DNA of 38,757 nucleotides from an uncultured Verrucomicrobia subdivision 3 bacterium (GTDB lineage: Bacteria; Verrucomicrobiota; Verrucomicrobiia; Limisphaerales; UBA11358), in NCBI GenBank assembly GCA_903835255.1, contig CAILMI010000043.1, forward strand, positions 1-38,757. Reading direction: 5' to 3'. The notes beneath the pieces are model-generated. The model saw nothing but the letters and a program-made list of their open reading frames with translations, was not told the origin of the DNA and did no database searches. The translations under genes and the position numbers were made by a program. Of the stretch, positions 10,530-18,474 are shown in pieces; the stretch's first letter is position 1, and every line of letters begins with the position of its first letter.

Positions 10530-12185
10530 ATGATTATCGGCCTGCTCCAACTGAATTCGACCATCGGCGACTTCTCCGCCAACCGGAAAAAGCTCCTGGC
10601 CGGTTATGACCAAGCCTGCGCCCGGGGCGCGGAGTTCGTTCTCGCGCCGGAATTGTTCCTCTGCGGCTATCCGCCGCGCGACCTGCTCCAGCGCACCGAT
10701 TTCATAGAAGCCAACTTGGCAGCCCTGGCCGAGACGGCCCGGGGCGTCGGAGCCGTTCCGCTCTGCGTCGGCTATGTGGATCGCAATCCGGATAAGCCCG
10801 GGCGCGGCCTACGCAATTCCGCTGCGGTGCTGCAGAACGGAACCGTGGTCTGGCGCACCCACAAAAGCCTGCTGCCGACCTATGACGTTTTTGACGAGGA
10901 CCGCTATTTTGAGCCGGCCCAAAGCGCCGCGCCGTATCCATTCAAAGGGCGCCAGCTCGGCATCACCGTTTGCGAGGACATCTGGAACGACGAGGATTTC
11001 TGGCCGGACCGTCGCTACCGGCGCGACCCCGTCCGGGAGCTGGCCGCCCAGGGCGCGGAAATCATCCTCAACCTTTCCGCGTCGCCGTGGCACGAGGGCA
11101 AGGAACGCACCCGGCTGGAAATGCTGCAGCGCGTGGCACGCGACGAAAAAATTCCCCTCGCCCAAGTCAACCTCGTCGGCGCGAACGACGAGCTCATCTT
11201 CGACGGCCACAGCCTTGCGCTGAATGGGCGCGGCGAAGTGCTGGCCTTGGGCAAGGGTTTTGCCGAAGACGTTTTAGTGGTGGATTTCAGCCCATCGATC
11301 AACGCCCGGCGCCCAGCGCCCAGCTTCCCGCAGCGCGAGCAGCAGATTTTCTCCGCGCTGTCGCTCGGCATCCGCGATTACGTCCGCAAATGCGGCTTCC
11401 AATCGGTGCTTCTCGGCCTGTCTGGCGGCATTGATTCAGCGCTGGTGGCGGTGCTGGCCGCCGATGCGCTGGGGGCGGAAAACGTCTGGGGCGTAGCGCT
11501 GCCGGCCCGTCATTCGAGCCGCGGCAGCTTGACCGATGCGGAGGCGCTCGCGAAAAACCTGGGCATTCGCTATCAAGTCCTGCCCATTGAGCCGGCATTT
11601 GAGGCGGTGGAAGGGCAATTGGAAACGGTTTTTGCTGGCACCCGGCCAAACGAGGCCGAGGAAAATATCCAGTCGCGGCTGCGCGGCGTGATGCTGATGG
11701 CCCTCTCTAATAAGTTCGGGGGGCTGGTGCTAACTACCGGGAACAAATCCGAGATGGCCGTGGGCTATTGCACGCTGTACGGCGATATGAGCGGGGCGCT
11801 CGCCCCTATCGCGGACGTGCTGAAAACGGACGTCTACGCCATCGCGCGCTGGGTGAACCGCGATCGAGAAATCATCCCCGCCGACACCCTCACCAAGCCG
11901 CCGAGCGCAGAATTGCGCCCCGGTCAGACCGACCAGGACTCCCTGCCGCCCTATGAGGTGCTTGATGCGATCCTGCAGGCGTATATCGTGGATCACCGGA
12001 GCAAAGAGGAAATCATCCGCAGCGGTTTTGATGCGGCGATGGTGAACGACGTGATCAACAAGGTCACGTTCAGCGAATACAAGCGCCGTCAGGCCGCGCC
12101 CGGCTTGAAAGTGTCGCCGCGGGCCTTCGGCACAGGCCGGCGGATTCCCATCGCCCAAAAATTCCGCCCGGGCGCCGCTTTTTGA
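10530..12185 (+). CDS. nadE: Glutamine-dependent NAD+ synthetase
   Basis: It amidates nicotinate adenine dinucleotide to NAD+ using glutamine and ATP. The 551-residue product has two domains. An N-terminal nitrilase-type glutaminase carries the Glu-Lys-Cys triad: E41 in LAPELFLCGYPPRDLL, K112 in WRTHKSLLPTYDVFDEDRYF and C148 in ITVCEDIWND. A C-terminal ATP-pyrophosphatase synthetase carries SGGIDS (298-303), then TTGNKSEMAVGYCTLYGDM and TKPPSAELRPGQTDQDSLPP. I chose the ATG at 10530 because family members begin with the MIIGLLQLNSTIGDF-type strand; an upstream TTG at 10494 would add 12 unconserved residues. It is a core metabolic gene embedded in the glycan locus. Confidence 0.97.
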   Translation: MIIGLLQLNSTIGDFSANRKKLLAGYDQACARGAEFVLAPELFLCGYPPRDLLQRTDFIEANLAALAETARGVGAVPLCVGYVDRNPDKPGRGLRNSAAVLQNGTVVWRTHKSLLPTYDVFDEDRYFEPAQSAAPYPFKGRQLGITVCEDIWNDEDFWPDRRYRRDPVRELAAQGAEIILNLSASPWHEGKERTRLEMLQRVARDEKIPLAQVNLVGANDELIFDGHSLALNGRGEVLALGKGFAEDVLVVDFSPSINARRPAPSFPQREQQIFSALSLGIRDYVRKCGFQSVLLGLSGGIDSALVAVLAADALGAENVWGVALPARHSSRGSLTDAEALAKNLGIRYQVLPIEPAFEAVEGQLETVFAGTRPNEAEENIQSRLRGVMLMALSNKFGGLVLTTGNKSEMAVGYCTLYGDMSGALAPIADVLKTDVYAIARWVNRDREIIPADTLTKPPSAELRPGQTDQDSLPPYEVLDAILQAYIVDHRSKEEIIRSGFDAAMVNDVINKVTFSEYKRRQAAPGLKVSPRAFGTGRRIPIAQKFRPGAAF

Positions 12186-12243
12186 AGGTTGCCTTGGGCA
12201 TCGTTCCCATCAATCCTTTAACACAGCTCACGCTGCATCACCC

Positions 12244-14481
12244 ATGACTAAATCGGATCCGGTTTTTATCGTCGGCGTTTTTCGCTCGGGCACATCGCTG
12301 CTTTGCTCGCTGCTCAATCAGAGCCCCCACATCGCCCTGATGTATGAGCTGGACATCTGGAACTTTCCTAAGCCCCTTCTGGAATACCGGCTCAAGCGAA
12401 ACTGGGCGCAACGGTTGGAGTTTTATAACCAGGCCCTCTCGCGACATCGGATGGTCTTAGATCATAACGACCCGGACCTCGCCCTGATTCGGACCCCGCT
12501 GGATCTGTATCAGCGGTATGCAATGACGAAAGGTGCCAAGGTGTATGGCGAAAAATCCCCTTTTTATTGCAACCGGCTGAATCAGCTCCACAAACTGTAT
12601 CCCCATGCCTCCTTTATCATTGTTTGGCGTCCGCCTGTGGAAATTTACCGGAGCATCCTCCAGGCGGGACAAACCTCGCGGTTTTTTAGCACCCGGGGAA
12701 TATTAAGCCGGATGGTTTTTCAGCAGGAAAGCCTGATCCGCCAATCCCATGAACTCAAAGCCAAAGGCGCGCGGGTTTTAGAAGTGGACTACGCCGGCAT
12801 CGTGGATCAGACCGAGACGCAATGCCGCCGGATCTCTGATTTTCTAAACATCCCCTTCGCCCCCCAGATGCTGAACCTGAACCAGGCGGATCTGCAGTCC
12901 GTCTACAAGGCCCCGCATCACGCCCACCTGCGGCGCGGCATCATTGAGCGCCAACAATTTCCAGCCCAGCTGGTCTCGAGCGCCACCTCGAAAAAGTTGG
13001 AACACTACACCCACCGCTGGGAACAAATGCGATCGAACGGCAACCCGGAGTCGACCCCTCGTCCGGGGATGAGGTTTGCAGACCGATGGAGCTTTTTCTT
13101 CCAAAACACTGCCGGAGGGCTGTGGACTCTTTATGACTCAATAGTGCGGGCCAGCTTTGAAATCCTGCCGCTGGCTTGGCTGACTCTTTACCGCCTTCTA
13201 AAGGGATGGGTGATCACCCCCCCCTCAGGGACCATTGATGAAAAAAGCTCACTGCTGCAGGATTTCAAATCGCATTGGACGGCGATTGGCTTCGCCTCGG
13301 TTTTGTTGACCCTCACGGCTTGGCTTCACAGCCTCAGCGACCCTCATCTGCTCTTCCTTCTTTTTTACAGCGTCCCCTGCAGCTTTCTGGCACTCACAGC
13401 AGGTCCGCGATGGGCGACTCTTTTTGTGCTTCTGAGCGCGATTGCCGGGCCCCTGATTCAATACGACAATGATGCCGACTACCAATCCCGGTTTGTTTTC
13501 ATCTGGAATTTTTTCACCCGCTTCCTTCTCCTTGAAACTTTCATCCTGACCCTCTGCCGCATCCGGCTGGAATTTTCCCTCCAGATTAAAACCAAAAAAG
13601 AGGGGAATACCGAGATGCTGACTCGCGCCACCCCCCCGGCGGGCCTAAAATTCTCCATTATTACACCGAGCTTCCGCAACTCCGCGTGGCTCAAACTCTG
13701 CATCGCCTCCGTGGCGGATCAGCAGGGGGTGGAGCTCGAGCATCTGGTCCAGGATTCCTGCTCGGACGACGGCACGCTGGACTGGCTGCCGCACGACCCG
13801 CGCGTGACAGCGTTCATCGAAAAAGATCAGGGGATGTACGATGCAGTGAACCGCGGCTACCGGCGGGCCACTGGCGATATCCTCGCGTATCTCAACTGCG
13901 ATGAGCAATACCTCCCGGGTGCGCTGAAGGCCGTCCGCGATTTTTTCGAATCCCACCCGCTGGTTGAAGTGCTGCTGGCCGGTAGCATTGTGACCGATGG
14001 CGAGGGCAAGTACCTTTGCCATCGCCCTTCGCTGACGCCCAACGCCCGTCATATGCACCTCCGCTTTCCTGTGCTGACCAGCTCCATTTTCATCCGGCGC
14101 CGGGTCATCCAGGGCTGGGGAATCTACTTTGACACTAAGTGGCGCGATCTGGGGGATTATCACTGGATGCAGGCGCTGATGAACGCCGGCGTGCCGATGG
14201 CGGTGTCCGACGTATTCACCTCGGTTTTTGCCGACACCGGCGACAATATGAATCTTAAACCGAACGCCATCCGTGAAAAACAGGAGACCCTGGCGCTCAC
14301 CCCGGTCTGGGTTCGCTGGCTCAAGCCTGCGTGGATCCTCCACCACCGCCTGCGGCGACTGATCTCAGGGCATTTCACCCTGAAAGCGACGAGCTATTCC
14401 CTCTACACTCGCTCCAGCCCGGAACGCCGGGTGACCGTGGACGTGCCCCGTCCGACGGCCGTCTGGTGGAACCGGCTGTAA
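12244..14481 (+). CDS. Fusion protein: sulfotransferase + membrane domain + family 2 glycosyltransferase
   Basis: One uninterrupted 745-residue frame holds three parts. Residues ~5-265 are a PAPS-type sulfotransferase, with the 5'-phosphosulfate loop FIVGVFRSGTSLL (8-20) and a 3'-phosphate motif FIIVWRPPVEIYRSIL (124-139). Residues ~343-440 hold about four hydrophobic segments, ending WNFFTRFLLLETFILTLCRI. In style they resemble the sensory N-terminal membrane domain of many bacterial GGDEF proteins and histidine kinases. Residues ~467-690 are a GT2: FSIITPSFRNSAWLKLCI, DSCSDDGTLDW, DQGMYDAVNRGYRRATGDI, and NCDEQY in place of a DXD. An even number of membrane passes puts both enzymes in the cytoplasm. 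An internal ATG exists near the GT2 (residue 458), but no stop separates the parts. The parts are clear; the combined role, glycan elongation coupled to sulfation, is inferred. Confidence 0.85.
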   Translation: MTKSDPVFIVGVFRSGTSLLCSLLNQSPHIALMYELDIWNFPKPLLEYRLKRNWAQRLEFYNQALSRHRMVLDHNDPDLALIRTPLDLYQRYAMTKGAKVYGEKSPFYCNRLNQLHKLYPHASFIIVWRPPVEIYRSILQAGQTSRFFSTRGILSRMVFQQESLIRQSHELKAKGARVLEVDYAGIVDQTETQCRRISDFLNIPFAPQMLNLNQADLQSVYKAPHHAHLRRGIIERQQFPAQLVSSATSKKLEHYTHRWEQMRSNGNPESTPRPGMRFADRWSFFFQNTAGGLWTLYDSIVRASFEILPLAWLTLYRLLKGWVITPPSGTIDEKSSLLQDFKSHWTAIGFASVLLTLTAWLHSLSDPHLLFLLFYSVPCSFLALTAGPRWATLFVLLSAIAGPLIQYDNDADYQSRFVFIWNFFTRFLLLETFILTLCRIRLEFSLQIKTKKEGNTEMLTRATPPAGLKFSIITPSFRNSAWLKLCIASVADQQGVELEHLVQDSCSDDGTLDWLPHDPRVTAFIEKDQGMYDAVNRGYRRATGDILAYLNCDEQYLPGALKAVRDFFESHPLVEVLLAGSIVTDGEGKYLCHRPSLTPNARHMHLRFPVLTSSIFIRRRVIQGWGIYFDTKWRDLGDYHWMQALMNAGVPMAVSDVFTSVFADTGDNMNLKPNAIREKQETLALTPVWVRWLKPAWILHHRLRRLISGHFTLKATSYSLYTRSSPERRVTVDVPRPTAVWWNRL

Positions 14482-14498
14482 GCCGCCATGGGAAAGAC

Positions 14499-14523
14499 CG
14501 CGAATTACACGAATTACGCGAAA
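14499..14523. repeat. Dispersed intergenic motif (cgaattacacgaattacgcgaa type)
   Basis: This short AT-rich string lies between two glycosyltransferase genes and matches the strings at 31216-31242, 31323-31350, 32169-32195, 32380-32398 and 32485-32511. It looks like a genome-wide intergenic filler family and has no visible coding or hairpin role. Confidence 0.6.
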
Positions 14524-14631
14524 TAAAAAACTCGAACCGGAATCTCTGCAGCCAAACCCCCTTTCCTTTTCGCATCTTTTGATTACTTCCTTTTTTCAAC
14601 TGCGGAGTTTTTGATTATCTGACGATTTCTG

Positions 14632-15411
14632 ATGGATTCATCCGCACTCAATCCGGCTCTGCCACCGCTAAAGTTATTTTCCGTGGTCATCCCGGCGCGC
14701 GATGAGGAAAAATCCCTGCCAGCGACCTTGGAACATCTGCACCGGGAATTTACCCTCAACCAGATTCCGCATGAAATCGTGGTGGTGGATGATGGCAGCA
14801 CGGATCGGACGTGGGAGGTGTTGCAGCAATTGAAGACAGCAATCCCGACCCTGCGCCCAGTGCAGAACACCGGAGAACACGGGTTTGGCCGCACCGTCCA
14901 GTTCGGCTTACAGGCATCAACAGGCGACGCGGTGGTCATCCTGATGGCCGATGAATCGGATGACCCGCGTGACGCGGTGCGCTACTGGCAACTGCTGAAT
15001 GAAGGCTGGGACTGCGTGTTTGGCAGCCGCTTTATTCCAGGCGGCGGAGTGAAGGATTATCCGAGGGTGAAATTGTTTATGAACCGTTTGGCCAACCTGT
15101 TTATCCGCCGGCTGTTTCGCATCCCCCTCAACGACACGACGAACGCGTTCAAGGCCTATCGCCGGACGGTTCTTAACGGCTGCGCGCCGCTTATATCCCC
15201 CCATTTTAACCTGACGGTGGAGCTCCCGCTCAAGGCGATCGTGCGCGGCTATTCTTGGACGGTGACGCCCATTACCTGGCGCAACCGGCGCGCCGGCGAG
15301 GCCAAATTGAAAATCAAGGAGATGGGCAGCCGCTATTTCTTCATCTGCGCCTACGTGTGGCTGGAAAAGTATTTCAGCCGGGGAGATTACAGAAAAAACA
15401 ACAAGCTGTGA
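14632..15411 (+). CDS. Family 2 glycosyltransferase, dolichol-phosphate mannosyltransferase (DPM1)-like
   Basis: A 259-residue GT-A glycosyltransferase probably transfers a sugar from a nucleotide donor to polyprenyl phosphate, or directly to a glycan, at the inner membrane. Motifs: FSVVIPARDEEKSLP (16-30), VVDDGSTDRTWEV (51-63), the acidic metal site MADESDD (105-111), FGSRFIPGGGV, and TNAFKAYRR, which is typical of DPM1-like enzymes. There are no trailing membrane segments, so it is the soluble subtype. It lies 150 bp after the sulfotransferase fusion and just before a methyltransferase pseudogene. The start ATG has no Shine-Dalgarno sequence. Confidence 0.92.
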   Translation: MDSSALNPALPPLKLFSVVIPARDEEKSLPATLEHLHREFTLNQIPHEIVVVDDGSTDRTWEVLQQLKTAIPTLRPVQNTGEHGFGRTVQFGLQASTGDAVVILMADESDDPRDAVRYWQLLNEGWDCVFGSRFIPGGGVKDYPRVKLFMNRLANLFIRRLFRIPLNDTTNAFKAYRRTVLNGCAPLISPHFNLTVELPLKAIVRGYSWTVTPITWRNRRAGEAKLKIKEMGSRYFFICAYVWLEKYFSRGDYRKNNKL

Positions 15412-15431
15412 CCTCCCCTCTGCCGTAGGAC

Positions 15432-16071
15432 TTGCGACGCCTCTATGGCGCGCGTTTTGAGAAAAATCGGGATTGTCGCCAGCGGATTTGGAGCGTACTC
15501 GTGCGGGATTTTTTTAGACACACGTCTCCTCTTCGGCAACTGTGCTGGACTTGGGCTGCGGCTACGGCGAGTTTATCAGCTGCATCCAATGCGGTCAGAA
15601 GCTAGCCCTGGACTTGAACCCAGAGGCGGCCTGATTTCTGGCGCCCGAAGTACGCTTTCTGCAACAGGACTGCTCGACGCACTGGCAATGCGGCAATGAA
15701 TCACTGGATGTCGTTTTCACAAGCAATTTTTTCGAACATCTCCCCAGCAAAGAGGGGCTGAGGCTAACGCTTTCAGAATCGTTCCGCTGCCTTAAGCCGG
15801 GAGGCACGTTGCTAGCGATGGGGCCGAATATCCGATTTTACCTTATAAATACTTGAATTTCTGGGGCCACCACCTGGCACTGTCCGACCATTTGCTTACA
15901 GAAGGAAGGATAAACTGCGGCTTCCAGATTGTTGAAAGCCACGACCGCTTTCTTCCTTACACCATGGTGAACCAATGTGAATATCCGCAATTTCTGCTGG
16001 CGCTCTACCTCAAGCTCCAGCCTGCTTGGCAATGCAGGTCAATCTACCCGCTCGGTTTCCGGGGCGGATGA
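15432..16071 (+). pseudogene. Decayed class I SAM-dependent methyltransferase
   Basis: Joining three reading frames restores a coherent methyltransferase. YGARFEKNRDCRQRIW...VLVRDFFRH reads from about 15444. A frameshift near 15518-15523 moves to VSSSATVLDLGCGYGEFI (SAM motif I) and LALDLNPEAA. A TGA at 15632-15634 interrupts before FLAPEVRFLQQDC...DVVFTSNFFEHLP and CLKPGGTLLAMGPNIR. A missing T in the T-run at 15836-15839 then shifts the frame to YKYLNFWGHHLALSDHL, GFQIVESHDRFLPYTM and the stop at 16071. A TAG at 15426 and no ATG leave no proper start. The 3' end overlaps the convergent acyltransferase gene by 28 bp. It probably once methylated a sugar or lipid intermediate of the glycan. 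Confidence 0.88.
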
Positions 16072-17234
16072 AGTTTGCTTAGAACTCTGCCGGGCCAGTC
16101 TCGGCGCATAAATGGGCGCTCAAACAAAATGAATAACACGGCGCTGATCAGGATGATGGCTACCGACATCAGCGCGAATTGAACCAGCAAATCAATCCAC
16201 AGAATATGAGTCTGCAGGCAGCCGGTGACGCGAACCAGCAGAGAAATCATCAGCCAATGATACATGTAAATGGTATAACACATGCCTCCCACAGTAGTGA
16301 TCCCAGGATACGCCAGCAACGTCGCGGTCCCTCTCCCGCAAAACGCCGCCAGGCAGCAAAATAGCAATACCCAGGGCATAAGAACGGAGAGAAAAAAACA
16401 ATGACGCATCAAGACAACCGATGCGATGGCAGTTGGAAAAACCAAGTCCCACCAGCGATTGCGACTGGATTCAGCCTGAATATTTTTGAGCAAGTAAAAA
16501 TCAGCCAAAAGAAAACCTGCCAGAAAAAATTGAAAGTGACCGAGCAGCGAAGCCTGGACCTGATACAGATCGGGCAGCAATTCCCTCACGGCAGCTGGCC
16601 CCAAAAGAATCAGGGCTCCGATCCAAGCCCTACGTTGCCTGACGCTGGCAATTTTAAAAAGAAGGGCTAAAAATGGGGCCAGCAAATAAAATTGGACTTC
16701 AATCTCAAGCGACCAAAGAACGATGTTAGGATAGGGGAGGGCACCGCAAATAAACACATTGGAATAAGCCAGGCTGGAGAGAATGTGGCTCACGGTATAT
16801 TCCATCCAAGCTGGATTCTGATACAAATGAGGATGAGAGGGCAGCCAGCGCAGGACCCCGCAGCACACTAAAAACAGAAATAGCAGGTGAATCACATAGG
16901 GGGGCTCAATGCGGGTGACCCGTCGGATATAATACTCCCTCAAACCAACCTGCTCTCCCCCGCACAACCACTGCCGTGCAAAGGGGAGCGAGAGAATGAA
17001 TCCGCTCACCACAAAAAAGAGTTGGACTCCGAGATAACCGATACTGAAAGCGTCATTGACCGGATCTCCCTCTACCACCCCGCCTCCTGGGATGCCGGAA
17101 AAATGATACGAGCAGATGGCGCGGACATGAAACGCGATCACCGCAAGGATGGCCACCGCCCTTAGCCCGTCAATCTGCGGAATAAAAATGCGGCCAGGAG
17201 AGGTGATCCGGGACAGTTGATTTAGCGGGTTCAA
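16044..17234 (-). CDS. Membrane O-acyltransferase (acyltransferase family 3, OafA/YrhL-like)
   Basis: This 396-residue polytopic inner-membrane protein probably adds acetyl or another acyl group to a surface glycan. The family signature is IDGLRAVAILAVIAFHV (21-37), with R25 and H36 as the expected catalytic pair. GYLGVQLFFVVSGFIL follows, then about ten hydrophobic segments and the typical end LFERPFMRR. No in-frame ATG lies near the signature, so the start is taken as TTG at 17234; an ATT a little further upstream is possible. The gene appears more AT-rich than the core genes and stands alone between a convergent pseudogene and a 234-bp gap, which would fit later acquisition. Confidence 0.9.
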   Translation of the reverse strand: MNPLNQLSRITSPGRIFIPQIDGLRAVAILAVIAFHVRAICSYHFSGIPGGGVVEGDPVNDAFSIGYLGVQLFFVVSGFILSLPFARQWLCGGEQVGLREYYIRRVTRIEPPYVIHLLFLFLVCCGVLRWLPSHPHLYQNPAWMEYTVSHILSSLAYSNVFICGALPYPNIVLWSLEIEVQFYLLAPFLALLFKIASVRQRRAWIGALILLGPAAVRELLPDLYQVQASLLGHFQFFLAGFLLADFYLLKNIQAESSRNRWWDLVFPTAIASVVLMRHCFFLSVLMPWVLLFCCLAAFCGRGTATLLAYPGITTVGGMCYTIYMYHWLMISLLVRVTGCLQTHILWIDLLVQFALMSVAIILISAVLFILFERPFMRRDWPGRVLSKLHPPRKPSG

Positions 17235-17468
17235 ATGATTATCGGGGCAGTTAAACAGGGGTGAAACCTTAGTCGGAATCGGTCTTGATTCAAAGTCCAG
17301 TTTCTTTATAAAAAATTATTAGCGCTCCAGAAAATCTGAATTGGCTTTAAAATGCCATGTTAAAAATATCGGCAACATCCCGTTCATGAAAGCCATGCAA
17401 AACTGTATCTGAAACAGGCACTTTTCCCCAAGGGTCCCCTATAGAAAAATGGGGGGTCTCGTTCTTTT
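17235..17468. other. AT-rich intergenic gap
   Basis: No gene is seen. On the minus strand it must hold both the 3' end of the glycosyltransferase 9 transcript and the acyltransferase promoter. A/T runs are present (aaaaaattattag near 17309), but no convincing hairpin plus T-run. Confidence 0.4.
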
Positions 17469-18467
17469 TTAGCCAATAGAAACTCCTAAGTGAACCGGCG
17501 CGCATGCCGCAAGGAACCGTTCCACGCGCGCCAGCACCTCCTGTTCGCCCAGATCCCATAGACAGAACGGTGTGGCGAACCGGCAGTAATCTGAACAGGG
17601 TTTGTAAGGACAGGCCCTGCCCTCAATCCATTCCGAGGCCGGATGTAGCGGCGCGAACCATTCAGGCAATTGCGGCCCGAACAGGGTGAACGTCGGCACG
17701 CCGCACACCGCCGCCAGATGGCCCGGCCCGGAATCGTTGCCGACGAAGACCGCCGCCCGGTCAATCAGCGCGATCAACTCCGTCACCGATGCCGGCGTCG
17801 CCACGGCCGCTTCCCCCGCCTGTAGCCAGCTCGCGCGCTGATTGGGATCGCAGGCGATCTGCACCCGGTGATTCTTCTGCCGCAAATGGGTTGCCAGCGA
17901 CTGATAATAAGCCAAAGGCCACACGCGGACGCTCCGGGCGGCCCCCGTATGAATCAAGAGGTTTCCTGAGGAGCGCGGCGCCGGGACGAAGAGGGATTCA
18001 CGCGGCGGCAGGGGGAAATCCAGGGCTCGGGCCAGCACGCGCCAGCTTTCAAAGCGATGCGCCTGAGGTTCGGGCCGGGCGAGCGGCTGGGTCAAAAATA
18101 GGTCGCTGCTCAGCCGGGGGAAACCGAGCCGGTTTTTTGCCCCCACTAGTTTGAGCAGCAGATGATCGCGGGGATCCCAGCGGGCCGAGAGGCCAAAATC
18201 AAAAGCCGTTTCCGCCAATTGCTGTTGCAGCCGATCGATTTCAAAAAACGGCCAGCGCCAGAAATGATATTTGCGCTTGAAGGGCGTCCAGGGCGCGGTG
18301 AAGGTTTCGATCCGGACATCCGGCCAGAGGCGCGGCTGCAGGTCGCGGGCAAACGGCTTGGCCAGCAGCGTGACTTCGAACCGCGCCGTTGCCGCGCGCA
18401 GAAACGGGGTGGCAATGGCGAGGTCGCCCAACCCCCAGAGTTCCACGATGAGCAGCTTGGGTTTCAC
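17469..18467 (-). CDS. Glycosyltransferase family 9 (heptosyltransferase-like)
   Basis: A 332-residue GT-B enzyme of the ADP-heptose:LPS heptosyltransferase type. It is likely cytoplasmic, adding a core or glycan sugar. It begins PKLLIVELWGLGDLAIATP after the initiator, the family's N-terminal Gly loop. It carries LLIHTGAARSVRVWP at the start of the second domain and the donor motif FVGNDSGPGHLAAVCGVP (241-258, with D245, S246, G247, P248 and H250), followed by TLFGP. A Cys-rich tail (ACPYKPCSDYC) follows, as is common in the family. I place the start at GTG 18467, which puts the Gly loop at residue 12, 7 bp after the upstream stop; a longer frame would overlap that gene by 100 bp. It is co-directional with the ligase gene. 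Confidence 0.88.
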   Translation of the reverse strand: MKPKLLIVELWGLGDLAIATPFLRAATARFEVTLLAKPFARDLQPRLWPDVRIETFTAPWTPFKRKYHFWRWPFFEIDRLQQQLAETAFDFGLSARWDPRDHLLLKLVGAKNRLGFPRLSSDLFLTQPLARPEPQAHRFESWRVLARALDFPLPPRESLFVPAPRSSGNLLIHTGAARSVRVWPLAYYQSLATHLRQKNHRVQIACDPNQRASWLQAGEAAVATPASVTELIALIDRAAVFVGNDSGPGHLAAVCGVPTFTLFGPQLPEWFAPLHPASEWIEGRACPYKPCSDYCRFATPFCLWDLGEQEVLARVERFLAACAPVHLGVSIG

Positions 18468-18474
18468 GCAGATA

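Noticed and set aside
17347..17559. Small minus-strand frame across the end of the GT9 gene
   Set aside because: It overlaps the GT9 coding sequence in another frame and has no motif; likely spurious.
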